DNA of 21,337 nt from Blastocladiella britannica (GCA_025349905.2 MU624833.1:1-21337); one strand, 5' to 3'; positions 1-8,300 are shown, counted from the first letter of the stretch. Numbers and translations: made by a program. The notes: generated by a model from the letters alone, not told the origin.

Positions 1-70
1 CAACGCTTGGCAAGTCCAGGTAGCGGCCAATCTCGACGTGGACGTCGTCGGGCAAGTCCAACATCGTCAT
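1..70 (-). CDS. F-box-like protein, N-terminus only (runs off left edge)
   Basis: Reading the minus strand from an ATG at 70 gives 23 codons with no stop before the window ends. The peptide starts MTMLDLPDDVHVEIGRYLDL. The pattern LP-DD-V-x-x-x-I-x-x-YLDLP matches the start of an F-box (consensus LPxExLxxIxxYL), which binds Skp1 in SCF ubiquitin ligases. A second in-frame Met lies two codons in, so either could be the start. A TATA-like run (201-210) lies about 130 nt upstream. The two ankyrin-like sequences further right suggest this could be the F-box end of another member of that family, since F-box plus ankyrin-like proteins are common in expanded fungal families; the rest of the protein is outside the window. 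The F-box reading is fairly safe, the ankyrin link is inference. Confidence 0.6.
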   Translation of the reverse strand, partial: MTMLDLPDDVHVEIGRYLDLPSV

Positions 71-855
71 ATTTATTCAGTCAAAGAGTCATTTGCTCGA
101 ATGATGGTGGCTCCAAGGACTCAATTCTCCACACTCTCGTGATAAATCCAAGGTTCTCACTGGCCTCAGTGATTTCCATTTTTCAGGTATTCGTTCCCCG
201 GCATATATATCCTCGGGTTAAAGACACTGGTCATGTCTGCTGCCCTGCATGCATTAATTTTATTCCTCTCGTACATTTCCTGGGAGACGAGTTCATTGCG
301 CTAGCGCAGACCTGGCCAGCAAAGGGGTCGTGGCGGATCCCAGCAGAAACCGAAATAGAACCACACAGTGATCGCCCTCGGGGGTCTGGCGCCACCAAAA
401 ACCGCGTCGCCCAGCAATGCATGCTTCTCAGACGTGGTGGTTGCTTGATGTGCAGTCAGCATTGCAATGGCAGACATGGCAGCCGCGTGTTACTTCCCAG
501 CCAAGCAAAACCAGAACAGCAGCGAGAGGCAGACCTACGAAGTTCTGCACTGCGCCACTCCCAGCCAGTCACCTGGCAATCATTGCGAGTAAAAGAAAAA
601 ATGAATCATTACCCCGTTTTTTTGACATTATGCAAGCAAATATATATTTGATAGCTTGCTTATGGGGTAAAGAATGGGATTTCTTGTGACACAAAAGGCA
701 CTACCCCCTCCTGTAACGACACGTGCGGGGGGGTCGGCAGACGGAGGACAGGCAGGAGGGGATGGCGGTTGAGACTGGATTTAAATATAACAGAATGACA
801 TGCGACACTGTTCTAAAGAGGAACAGTTCGCGTGTATAATACATTATCATATACA
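71..855. other. Intergenic stretch, no supported gene
   Basis: About 785 bases without a gene I can defend. The plus strand is open for a long way here (7-651), but that frame starts inside the minus-strand F-box gene, uses a TTG start, and gives a composition without recognisable domains. A TATA-like run ATATATAT at 203-210 is suitably placed to serve the minus-strand gene at the left edge. A G-rich run lies near 724-733. I see no tRNA-like or repeat structure. Confidence 0.4.
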
Positions 856-1223
856 CTATTGTGCGATGGCCAAAGTCCACTCGGCCAATCGTCACATGAC
901 CTCCCCATTTTCAGCAGCTTTATCGACTGCCGCGCGTGTATAACGGAGGGGCATGCGTGGGTCTTTTTTGGACCGCTCGAGCCACCAGTCCAGCACATCG
1001 ACGTGTCCATTGGCGGATGCTTTATCCATGGCCTTTGCGAGTAGACGAAGGAGAGACCAATTTCGACCCACGTGTTTAATGCAGTGATGTCGCCACGTGA
1101 GGAGGCCGCGTCAAATATCACATCGGCATTGAGATTGAAGTCGGTGTGCTCATTGCGGACGAGCACAAACGCGTCTGTTGCTGCGGTGGGAGGCAAGAAA
1201 TCGAGGCCAAGGTCCGTTGCTAT
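856..1223 (-). pseudogene. Relic of a WW-type ankyrin-like repeat gene
   Basis: The minus strand from about 1223 encodes two to three ankyrin-like units: one with DVIFDAASSRGDITALNTW, then, in a different frame, one with AMDKASANGHVDVLDWW. The units are joined by a single-base loss near 1036-1041; adding one G restores a continuous repeat. The frame then hits TGA at 892-894 inside a third unit (AAVDKAAENGE) and a second stop at 856-858. There is a stop just upstream of 1223, so the 5' part is missing as well. The spacing and the LDWW signature resemble the intact plus-strand gene at 2085-4034 and known fungal F-box/ankyrin-like families. I read it as a dead internal fragment of a family member. 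Confidence 0.65.
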
Positions 1224-1235
1224 TTGTCAGTACGC

Positions 1236-2086
1236 TCCTAGTGAAAAAAAATTGGTACAACCAAAAAAAAAAAAAATTACAAGTGCCGGGTGGGCGAGCG
1301 ATCATCACCACACCAGCGGAGGTGGCGAATTGCACAATATGCGCATCTTTCGAGTTGGTGCGATGTCTCTGTCGCCATTCCAGTTTCGGGTGCGGAATGC
1401 TCCAGTGACTGTGAATCCGCTCGTCCTCACAATTCCCAGTAAGCACCATAAATGTGAACGACTTGGTGGTGGTGGGCTTGTTGTCGGGTCCCGGCTCGTT
1501 GTAGGAAGCAAAGTTGGTGTTTTCGATATGTGTGCCGAGGTATGTGCCCGATTTGCCGAGACACCAGGCTAGGTGGACCTTCCCTGTAATGGAATTTTGC
1601 ATAACCGGAGGCGACCAGGTCTTCAAGTTGTCCTTCTCTGGGTGTGTCCACTTGATACCTTTGTAGAGGGGAAATTGAGTTGAATCGGCAATGAGGAGCT
1701 CAATATCGGTGCTACTGGCAGCGACAGTGGCGGCAGCGGCCTTCTTGCCCTTGCCGCGCGGAGCCTTGGCCTTGCGCTTCGGCGCGGGCCGCTTGTCAAC
1801 TTGGACAGTGTTGACGTCGTCACCCCCGTCCCCGATGTCGGTGATGATCTTGGCAGCACCACGCTTCCGAGCAGGAACCTTGGACGACGATGGGTGATCC
1901 TGTAGAGAAAACGGCCTTGTTTTTTTTTCTTGTGAGTTTATTTTTGACTCGCGTTACTCCTGAAATGAGTCGAAAGTCGCTCTGGCGGCGCACACGGCGC
2001 TGAGGGGTCCAGTCCTGCCCGACCCAGGTTGGGAAGGCTCCCGGTCGGTGGTGGTCGCCTCTTTCCGGGTCAACGATTGCAAGCAT
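1236..2086 (-). CDS. Hypothetical Lys-rich protein, probably two exons
   Basis: I do not recognise this protein. The solid part is an open frame on the minus strand from 1899 to 1281. It begins with a basic, NLS-like segment (PAPKRKAKAPRGKGKK) and continues into a Trp-rich globular-looking region (FPLYKGIKWTHPEKD, VHLAWCLGKSGTYLGTH, RIHSHWSIPHPKLEWRQ). A 58-nt intron (1900-1957, GTAACG...CTACAG, with CTCAC as possible branch site) would join it in phase to a 43-codon exon starting at the ATG at 2086. A 43-nt T-rich intron (1238-1280) would create TGA at the junction, giving about 249 residues; without that splice the frame runs on to 1150 through a poly-Phe stretch. The proposed start overlaps the ATG of the divergent gene at 2085, which is suspicious, so exon 1 is weak. 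Nuclear location is inferred from the basic patch only. Confidence 0.4.
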
Positions 2087-4034
2087 GATAAACGACGTTG
2101 CCAATATCATTCTCGCCCACGCTGCCGGCGCCGCCCGCTCGCCCCAGGCGGCCATCGAGATACTGAATGTGCTGCCCCAGCATGAACCGGTGCTCACCGC
2201 CGTCCTCTCTCGTGGCTTCCAGGAATTCAGCCCAGCGCTCGCCGTCAAGCACGGCCATGCGCACCTGTTGCCGTGCTACCCGCGCCACATCCTCCTTGCC
2301 GACTTGGGCGACACGCTCAGAGCAGCCGGTGCCAGAGGAGACCTCCCAGCACTCGTCAAGCTGTGGCAGATCGCCGGCCCGACCACCCTTGGCCGCATCA
2401 TCTGGCTGAACGCAGATGATAACAGTCTCGTTGGCACCTTAATTGTGCACGCTCGTCTGGATGCCCTGGACTGGTTTGTTGGCGCAGCTGCACTTGCCGG
2501 TCTCTGCATTCAGTGGAGCCAGTACTATCGCGCCTGGCCGTCTGCAGCAACAAGCGGACATACAAATGTGATCGAGTGGGGCCTCAAGCACGGGTACCTG
2601 GAGACCATGACGAGAGAGCTCGCGCTCATTTTTGCCACAAACGGCAGCACTGCTCCCCTCGAGCGTTGGCTTGCTGCCCAACCCGGGAAGACCCAGGCGA
2701 TCGCTGCACTCAAGCGCGACTACCAATACCCTGAATTTCTGAAAAATACGACTGCAGCGGCCCTCGATTGGTGGTGGATCCATATAGCCAAAAGTCGCTG
2801 GTTGCCGAAACCGAGCGACCTTAACGAGATTGTCAAATGGCTTTTCTACGACCAGAAAGACATTGCCACCATCGAGTGGTGGTGGGCCCGGTTCCTGGAG
2901 CACCGAACGCCAGAGCACACATTTGGAAGCGACGATTTGATTGCGAAATGCAGTTGCTACTTCACGCCCGAGGCCGCCGACTGGTTGTGGCAGCATTCGC
3001 ACTCCTCGGGCACGCACTGGGACAGCACGCTCCAGAGCGCGCTTCCGTTTGCGCCAGCCTGGCATGACCTGAAGCTCGCCGAGAATTATGGGAGTCGTGA
3101 TATTTCAGCGTCGACACTGCAATGGTGGGTCGAAAAGAGCGCTCTCACGGGCCAAAGGCTTTTCATTGGGCCCAGGTTTATCTGGGCGTGCGTGTGCAGG
3201 GGCCGCCTTGTTGTGCTGGACAGCATTCTACGAGCATCGCTCGACACGGTGGTACAGGTCGATTGGGGGCAGGAGCTGGTCCACTGTGCCATCTTGCAGA
3301 GGCATCTCCACGTCTTGCAATGGTGGGACGCGCATCGCGACCAATTGCCTGACCAAGACCTGTCAAAGTGTCCACTGTACCTTGGGCAGGTGGCTGAGCA
3401 TGATGCAACAGGCATCCTGGAGTGGTGGCACGCCCGCTATCCGTTGGCTGCCAAGGACGACGACTGGATGCACGTGCTGAATGGTGCCATCGAGTACAAT
3501 GCGCGCACCATGCAAGCCTGGCTCCGTTCGCACCCCGACCTGGTGTGCGGCTCGGTCTATTTTATGGACGAGCCCTGCCTGACCCCTTTCACGCTCGATT
3601 TCATGGCCGAGTTTGAATCGCATATGGAGACGCCGGAGCGGTTTTCCAATATGGTGGCTGCAACTTGGCAATGCTATCGTTCGGGCGTCGCTGTCGACTC
3701 GAGACTGCCTCTATCTCCATACGAGTGGGTGGATGTCATTCGGACCTTTAATCAGGTCACATGGGAGTGGTGGCTCCAGGCGCACGTCGCAGCTGGACAC
3801 ACCATCGTGTTCCCTTGTGACGAGTCTATTGATCCGGATGCATATGTACTCGGTGGAAATGCGCTGATTTGGCTGGTCGATGTGATCGTCACGCGCAAGA
3901 TCCCGCTCCTGGTGGAGTCCGAGGAAGACCGCAAGGTGATTGTGCCCTTTGTTGTCCGCGAGTTTGACACACACGACTGGTTCTCGAGAGACAGGTACCA
4001 GGAGGTGAGCGAAGATGAGGACGGAGAGGAGTGA
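2085..4034 (+). CDS. WW-type ankyrin-like repeat protein, 649 aa
   Basis: Single-exon gene of 649 codons with no signal peptide or membrane segment. The body is built from degenerate units of about 30-50 residues whose constant feature is an aromatic core where an ankyrin helix would sit: LDW at 128-130, IEW near 164, LERW near 194, LDWWW 227-231, IEWWW 263-267, DWLW 299-302, LQWW 345-348, LQWW 411-414, LEWW 445-448, WEWW 560-563. Ankyrin-derived repeats with such WW cores occur in large families in zoosporic fungi, often behind an F-box. Here the N-terminus (VANIILAHAAGAARSPQAA) is only faintly F-box-like. The likely role is protein binding, perhaps substrate choice for ubiquitin ligation; this is inference. 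The C-terminus is acidic (EVSEDEDGEE). Codons 503-539 lie in a tract identical to an inverted paralogue fragment at 4600-4710. It is the only intact family member in the window. Confidence 0.75.
   Translation: MINDVANIILAHAAGAARSPQAAIEILNVLPQHEPVLTAVLSRGFQEFSPALAVKHGHAHLLPCYPRHILLADLGDTLRAAGARGDLPALVKLWQIAGPTTLGRIIWLNADDNSLVGTLIVHARLDALDWFVGAAALAGLCIQWSQYYRAWPSAATSGHTNVIEWGLKHGYLETMTRELALIFATNGSTAPLERWLAAQPGKTQAIAALKRDYQYPEFLKNTTAAALDWWWIHIAKSRWLPKPSDLNEIVKWLFYDQKDIATIEWWWARFLEHRTPEHTFGSDDLIAKCSCYFTPEAADWLWQHSHSSGTHWDSTLQSALPFAPAWHDLKLAENYGSRDISASTLQWWVEKSALTGQRLFIGPRFIWACVCRGRLVVLDSILRASLDTVVQVDWGQELVHCAILQRHLHVLQWWDAHRDQLPDQDLSKCPLYLGQVAEHDATGILEWWHARYPLAAKDDDWMHVLNGAIEYNARTMQAWLRSHPDLVCGSVYFMDEPCLTPFTLDFMAEFESHMETPERFSNMVAATWQCYRSGVAVDSRLPLSPYEWVDVIRTFNQVTWEWWLQAHVAAGHTIVFPCDESIDPDAYVLGGNALIWLVDVIVTRKIPLLVESEEDRKVIVPFVVREFDTHDWFSRDRYQEVSEDEDGEE
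3591..3701 (+). repeat. 111-bp perfect inverted repeat, left arm
   Basis: This segment of the ankyrin-like gene is identical, base for base, to the reverse complement of 4600-4710. It begins ACGCTCGATT and ends GTCGACTCG. Homology continues beyond it only at the diverged paralogue level. Confidence 0.9.
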
Positions 4035-4332
4035 GTGAGAAGGTGGGATTGTTGTTTTCTTGTGTGATTTTCTCAAATATATTGGAGGAGCGAGATGAGG
4101 GTTCGCGTCTTTCCCGAGTGGAGCCGGCCGGCATTTGCGCTGGCCAAGATCAAAAAGTCGCTGCTGGCAGCAGGAAGAAGGGGCGATCTTCTTTCAAAAA
4201 TGTACCTTTTTTTTTGAAGTCCATTGCCGCTTTAAAAATGGATATACGTTGGCAGAAGGAATCCACCAAGCCTTGAAAGTTTGAACAAACCTGGGGCAAA
4301 CTCGCTCCCTCTATTGCAACGGAAAAAAAAAA
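4035..4332. other. Short tail-to-tail spacer
   Basis: About 300 bases between the stop codon of the intact ankyrin-like gene and the end of its inverted partial paralogue. It contains AT-rich patches (around 4071-4083) and A/T homopolymers (4196-4217, 4323-4332) typical of 3' untranslated sequence. No gene seen. Confidence 0.4.
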
Positions 4333-4710
4333 TCAGTCCGACCACGACCGAGAAAACGGCACATGTACGCCAGTTCCGGACTCTGTCAGGAGTGGGATCC
4401 TGCGCGTGACAATAACATCGTCCAACCACGTCTGCAAGTCGTCTCCATGGTGTTCTCCCATGATCGCTTCATTGATCTCGATATCGGGCAGCACAATTGC
4501 GAGGCCCGCGGACAGATGCGCTCGGAGCCACCCCTCACACGCAACTAAATCAAGGTTTTCGAGGATGCATACCCACCGGTCTGGAATCAGAGGCAGCAGC
4601 GAGTCGACAGCGACGCCCGAACGATAGCATTGCCAAGTTGCAGCCACCATATTGGAAAACCGCTCCGGCGTCTCCATATGCGATTCAAACTCGGCCATGA
4701 AATCGAGCGT
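4333..4710 (-). pseudogene. 3' fragment of a WW-type ankyrin-like paralogue
   Basis: The minus strand here encodes the last ~125 residues of a protein paralogous to the C-terminal part of the 2085-4034 gene: TLDFMAEFESHMETPERF, then a repeat with EGWLRAHLSAG, then DDVIVTRRIPLL, ending at TGA 4333-4335. The frame stays open upstream to about 4827, but the added residues (IFSKPFHGPQCPSSSR) do not resemble the family, and no repeats precede the shared tract, so the 5' portion is missing. The first 111 bp are identical to the intact gene, while downstream only about half the residues match. An ATG at 4698 could still allow a 121-residue product. I call it a truncated copy; a short expressed gene with an upstream exon (a CAG acceptor lies near 4717) is the alternative. 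Confidence 0.6.
4600..4710 (-). repeat. 111-bp perfect inverted repeat, right arm
   Basis: Reverse complement of 3591-3701 with no mismatch. The arms are separated by 898 bp. Identity stops abruptly at both ends. Confidence 0.9.
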
Positions 4711-4781
4711 GTAACGACTGCTGGAGGGGCACTGCGGTCCGTGGAAGGGTTTAGAGAATATATCTGCTTGCCAAACAATTG

Positions 4782-4821
4782 ACTCGCGACAGTGAACCAA
4801 AGACAAGTTCCTGTCGCGAGT
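4782..4821. repeat. 11-bp inverted repeat, possible hairpin
   Basis: ACTCGCGACAG (4782-4792) and its exact reverse complement CTGTCGCGAGT (4811-4821) flank an 18-nt loop. About 20 bases further right lies TGACGTC, a CREB/ATF-type core, followed by GTGAC/GTCAC half-repeats. The block sits 140-180 nt upstream of the ATG of the LRR gene at 4964, so it may be a promoter element or cruciform. It has no U-tract, so it is not a bacterial-type terminator. Confidence 0.5.
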
Positions 4822-5096
4822 TCCCAATACATTAAATACGTGACGTCTGAATCGTCACAAATCGTGACTCTCATCGTCAAAACCCGAACAGGAAATAACC
4901 AGAAATCTCCATATTTATTAATAACTCCAGAACACCGAATACACGAGCACGACGTGCTCCCACATGACCAAGAGTCTGTGGGACATGCGCCACGATCTCG
5001 CGCTCGGCAGGCAGTTCGACCTCGTGTTCCTGCTCCAGCAGCTCTCAAAGCAAGACATGCAGCTTCTGGACATGGCCTTGGCGCTGCCCAGCCAGG

Positions 5097-5125
5097 ACCT
5101 GACCCAGCTAGAACCTGACCCAGCT
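5097..5125 (+). repeat. 13-bp direct repeat at offset 16 (frame-breaking)
   Basis: ACCTGACCCAGCT occurs at 5097-5109 and again at 5113-5125 with three filler bases between. Removing 16 bp joins frame 2 (LPSQDLTQL) to the frame that carries the next LRR unit, which is exactly the shift observed. Confidence 0.8.
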
Positions 5126-5202
5126 GGTGATGATGATGAGCAGCCCGCTTGGTCCCCGAGGCGCCCGCGCCCTGTGTTCGGTCCTTCCATCTTCGGTCAC
5201 CA

Positions 5203-5216
5203 ACCTGAGACCTGAG
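5203..5216 (+). repeat. 7-bp tandem duplication (frame-breaking)
   Basis: ACCTGAG is present twice in tandem. Removing one copy joins SSVTNL to SLASPNSGTDGAYELA in one frame and removes an in-frame TGA. Confidence 0.75.
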
Positions 5217-5485
5217 CCTTGCCTCGCCCAACTCGGGCACCGACGGCGCATACGAGCTGGCGGCCACTCTCCCGCCAGCACTGACGGATCTAATGCTTGT
5301 CGGCAGCGACATTCACAACAACAACGGGGCGATCGCGCCGATGGCGCCCGCGTGATTATGGCCAACCTCCCACCCTCGCCCACGGACCTCGGGCTTCCGA
5401 AAAAAACCAGATCAGAGACCAAGGGTCAAGCTGGTTGCCGCGAGTCTGCCGGCGTTGCTGACCAAGCTGAACCTTGGTGCCAACC

Positions 5486-5495
5486 CGTTTCGTTT
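5486..5495 (+). repeat. 5-bp tandem duplication (frame-breaking)
   Basis: CGTTT is present twice in tandem. Removing one copy gives LNLGANPFGDAGIKA, a textbook RNI-type LRR segment, in one frame. Confidence 0.75.
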
Positions 5496-5843
5496 GGGGA
5501 TGCGGGCATAAAGGCACGGGCGGTCGCCCTACCTCCATTACTGGCGTCCCTGGAACTCTACGAGTCCGCAATGGGAGCGGCGGGAGCCATTGCCCTGGCC
5601 AAGAAGGCGCCGCCACGACTCGAGAACCTGTCCATCAATGGGCTGGAAATCGGCGACGCCGGCGCCGTGGTGCTTGCCGCTCGTCTGCCGCCCACCATGC
5701 GCACGCTCGATCTCGCTGAAGATGCGATCGGCGACATTGGCGCCAAGGCCATTGCTCAGTGGCTGTCTCCGTCACTGCAGGAACTGGCGATCTCTCGTAA
5801 CAACTTTAGCAATGCGAGGAAGCGGGCCATTCACAAGAAGTGG

Positions 5844-5851
5844 GGGCGGGC
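5844..5851 (+). repeat. 4-bp tandem duplication (frame-breaking)
   Basis: GGGC is present twice in tandem. Removing one copy lets the terminal helix HKKWGRNKDLVL run to the TAA at 5872. Confidence 0.6.
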
Positions 5852-5897
5852 GCAACAAGGATCTTGTGCTGTAAAGTATGGATGGTTTTATTGGATT

Positions 5898-8212
5898 TTA
5901 CTTTGGATCATTGCTCGCGACAATCTTGTGCACGCGGCCGGCCAACCGAGTGCGCCATTTCTGAGCGTTGGGCGAGTCGAGCGGCGTCCACGCGAACTGC
6001 GGATCCACGTCCTGTCGAGCCAATGCGTCGAACGTGTTGGCCGGGTGCATCCACCACTGTGCGCGGTGCAGGATATCTCCCGACCCGGCGCCCAGAACCA
6101 GATCCAGTTCGGTGCGCGCCTCAGCCGCATGCGCGGCCGCCAGCGACCCGAGCCGGTGCGGCTTCACGAGCCGGGTGGCGTCCACGAATGCCAAGCCGTT
6201 GGCGTCACCCAGGATCCTTGCAACGGCATTGGGGACCGCCACCGACACGCTTCCCGTCGGACGACCGGGGCGACCAAACACCTCCGCGAGCAGCTGCGAC
6301 GCGGTGCCCGCACGCACTTTCCAACTGTCGCGCTGCGGGTCCACCGTGTAGTACGCGAGCATCTTGTGGCCGTGCGCGGCGATCCAGTCGAGCGCGCACA
6401 GCACGTAGTCCACCTCGGCGTCGGTGACAAAGTAGTTGAACGAGAACCGCAAGTACCCGGGCTTGTACACTGAGAACCGCGGGGTGGCGGGCTCGCCGCC
6501 CGGCGACGACGACAGCAACGATGGCGACGACGACCGGGGCCCGAGACACCCGCTGCGGCAGTTCGGCGACCCTCCTCCGTACGCGGAATCGCCGTCGGCA
6601 TTGTGGCGCGGGACATGCAGCGAGTTGGCGTCGCTGACGGCCGCGGCGGGAGCAGCAAGCGCGCTCGTGGACGCTGACGCCATGGCGGTCATGGTCGCGC
6701 GCCGAACGCTCTCGTCCTCGGAAATCAGGCCGGCAAACATGCCGACCTCGTGCGGCGTGAACTGCAGCAGTTGCTGGCCATAAGGTCCCGCACACATGCA
6801 CCCGCCGCGGGTCTGCACGCCAAACAAGTCGTTGAGCAGCGTTGAGACAAAGTTATGGTGCAGCAGCTTGGCCCCACCGCGGTGCGGCAACTTGGCACCG
6901 CCCAGCACCGAGAACTCGGGCGCGGCCCGGATCTGTACGCAAAACACCGGCACGCGCGGGCCAGAGCCGTCGCCAATCAGCACGTACTGCGGGTTGCGGG
7001 CCAAGTGCGCCAGTACCGTGGAAGCCACCACGTGCTCGCGGGCAGCAATTGCGGCGGGCGTCACCCGGGACTTGAGCGCAAACACCATGCCGCACCGGAT
7101 GGACTCGACGATGGCCGGGGTTCCGGCCTCCTCGCGCTCAACAATCTCGTGTTTGTGGTAGTCGGTCACGCCGTCCGTGACAAAGTTGACGGACCCGCCA
7201 CCGGGACGCGCGGGCGTCGAGTGCTGCATGAACAGCGACTTTCGGGCAATCAGGACGCCGGGGGTCATGGGCCCGCCAATCAGCTTGTGCGGCGACAGGA
7301 ACACGCCGTCCATCCACGCGAGGCCGCGCTTTGGGTCGCTGGCGGGCAGATCGTCGTCGCTACCGCCCTCAAGGTCGATATCGACGTAGGCACCTGTTTT
7401 ATTCTGCCATGAGTACTTTGTTGCATTACAGTGAAGAATTTAAAAGTACCAATGCCAGCGTAATCGAAAAAGCACAGGCCGCCGTGACTGTGCATGATGC
7501 GGGCGATGCGGCGCGTGTCAATGGGAATGCCGGTCAAGTTGGACCCAGCGCTGAATGCGGCGATTTTGAGCGGCGCAGCAGAGTGCTCGCGCAATTTGGC
7601 CTCGAGAAACGCAGCGTCTGGCTCTCGACCATTGGTGGCCGGGTCCATGGGCACCACCACCACCTTCGCGCATGACTCGCGCCACGGGAGCAGGTTCGAG
7701 TGGTGCTCGGCGATGGAAACGAACACCACGGGCCGCCACGATGCATCGTCCTTTCCATGAGATTGCAGTTGCCAGTGGGGCACGTCCATGAGCCGCAGCG
7801 TGGTGACCATGTGCATGATAGCGGCAGTGGACCCAGCGCCGTCGAAAATCACCACGCATTCCCCCGCTGGGGACATTAGGCCAACTTCGGGCGAGGCATT
7901 GCACGCGGCAGCGATTTGGGACCGTGCCCATTCGCGCAAGTACCCCGTGTGCAGCGCCGACTCGGTAGTGGTGGTGTGGGTGTTGGCGTAGTACGGCAAG
8001 ACGTGCGCGCGCACCGCATCTTCAATCATGTCGAGCGACCGGCCCGAGGCAAAGTAGTCGGTGTACACCATGCGCCGCACTGCGCCGAGTTGCGTGGTGT
8101 ACGTCAGGTCGCGGCCAACCACACTTGCGCGGATGCGCGCAAACTTGGATTCGGCCGAGAGGGAGGCAGATGGGAGGGCGGCATCCAAGAGGGTTTGAGG
8201 AGGGGGTGTCAT
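5898..8212 (-). CDS. PLP-dependent class V aminotransferase-like protein (two exons)
   Basis: Exon 1 is 8212-7450 and exon 2 is 7393-5898, joined across a 56-nt intron (7394-7449, GTACTT...AACAG) so that FFDYAGIGAYVDIDLEGG reads through. The product is 752 residues. It matches the cysteine desulfurase-like branch of class V aminotransferases seen in protists, invertebrates and bacteria: SGRSLDMIED (56-65), YANTHTTTT (75-83), GAGSTAA (125-131), EHHSNLLPW (169-177), the PLP Asp in FFDYAG (250), the Schiff-base Lys in SPHKLIGG (291), then GGGSVNFVT, EEAGTPAIVES and a Cys-containing RGGCMCAGPYGQ. PLP binding is well supported; the physiological reaction of this subfamily is not established to my knowledge. 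A Ser/Ala/Gly-rich insertion (encoded near 6480-6690) splits the C-terminal domain. AATAAA (5887-5892) follows the stop almost at once. Confidence 0.88.
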
Positions 8213-8300
8213 TTGAGGTTATTTTTTATGCTATATGGATGGGAGTACAGTTGCAATGGTGGGTGGAGTGCGCGAGGAGGGATGGGGGATTGCGGCGCCG

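Larger units (their letters stand above)
4964..5874 (+). pseudogene. Leucine-rich-repeat (RNI-type) gene broken by microduplications
   Basis: All three plus frames in turn encode LRR units of the ribonuclease-inhibitor type (about 24-28 residues, with LPPxLTxLxL and GDAGAxALA): frame from 4964 (DMALALPSQDLTQL), then GARALCSVLPSSVTNL, then ELAATLPPALTDLMLVG (starting near 5218), then DGARVIMANLPP (5340 on), KLVAASLPALLTKLNLGANP (5428 on), GDAGIKARAVALPPLLASLEL (5497 on), GDAGAVVLAARLPPTMRTLDL, and an end that reads KDLVL-stop at 5872-5874. Four of the frame changes coincide exactly with short tandem duplications (see the repeat entries); others sit in an A7 run at 5400-5406 and G runs near 5326 and 5423. 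Correcting these gives one continuous LRR protein of about 290 residues. Such proteins usually act as protein-binding scaffolds. A possible TATA (about 4911-4920) precedes the start. The stop lies 23 bp from the stop of the convergent gene. Confidence 0.7.

Noticed and set aside
7..651. Long plus-strand open frame of 214 codons
   Set aside because: It starts at TTG inside the minus-strand F-box start, has no recognisable domain and an uneven composition. Treated as chance.
5127..6473. Plus-strand open frame of 448 codons covering LRR sequence and beyond
   Set aside because: Only the part to about 5870 matches LRR units. The rest is antisense to the aminotransferase exon.
7690..7702. GGTTCGAGT, resembling a tRNA T-loop
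   Set aside because: It lies inside the aminotransferase coding exon and no acceptor or anticodon stems can be formed around it. No tRNA was found on either strand.
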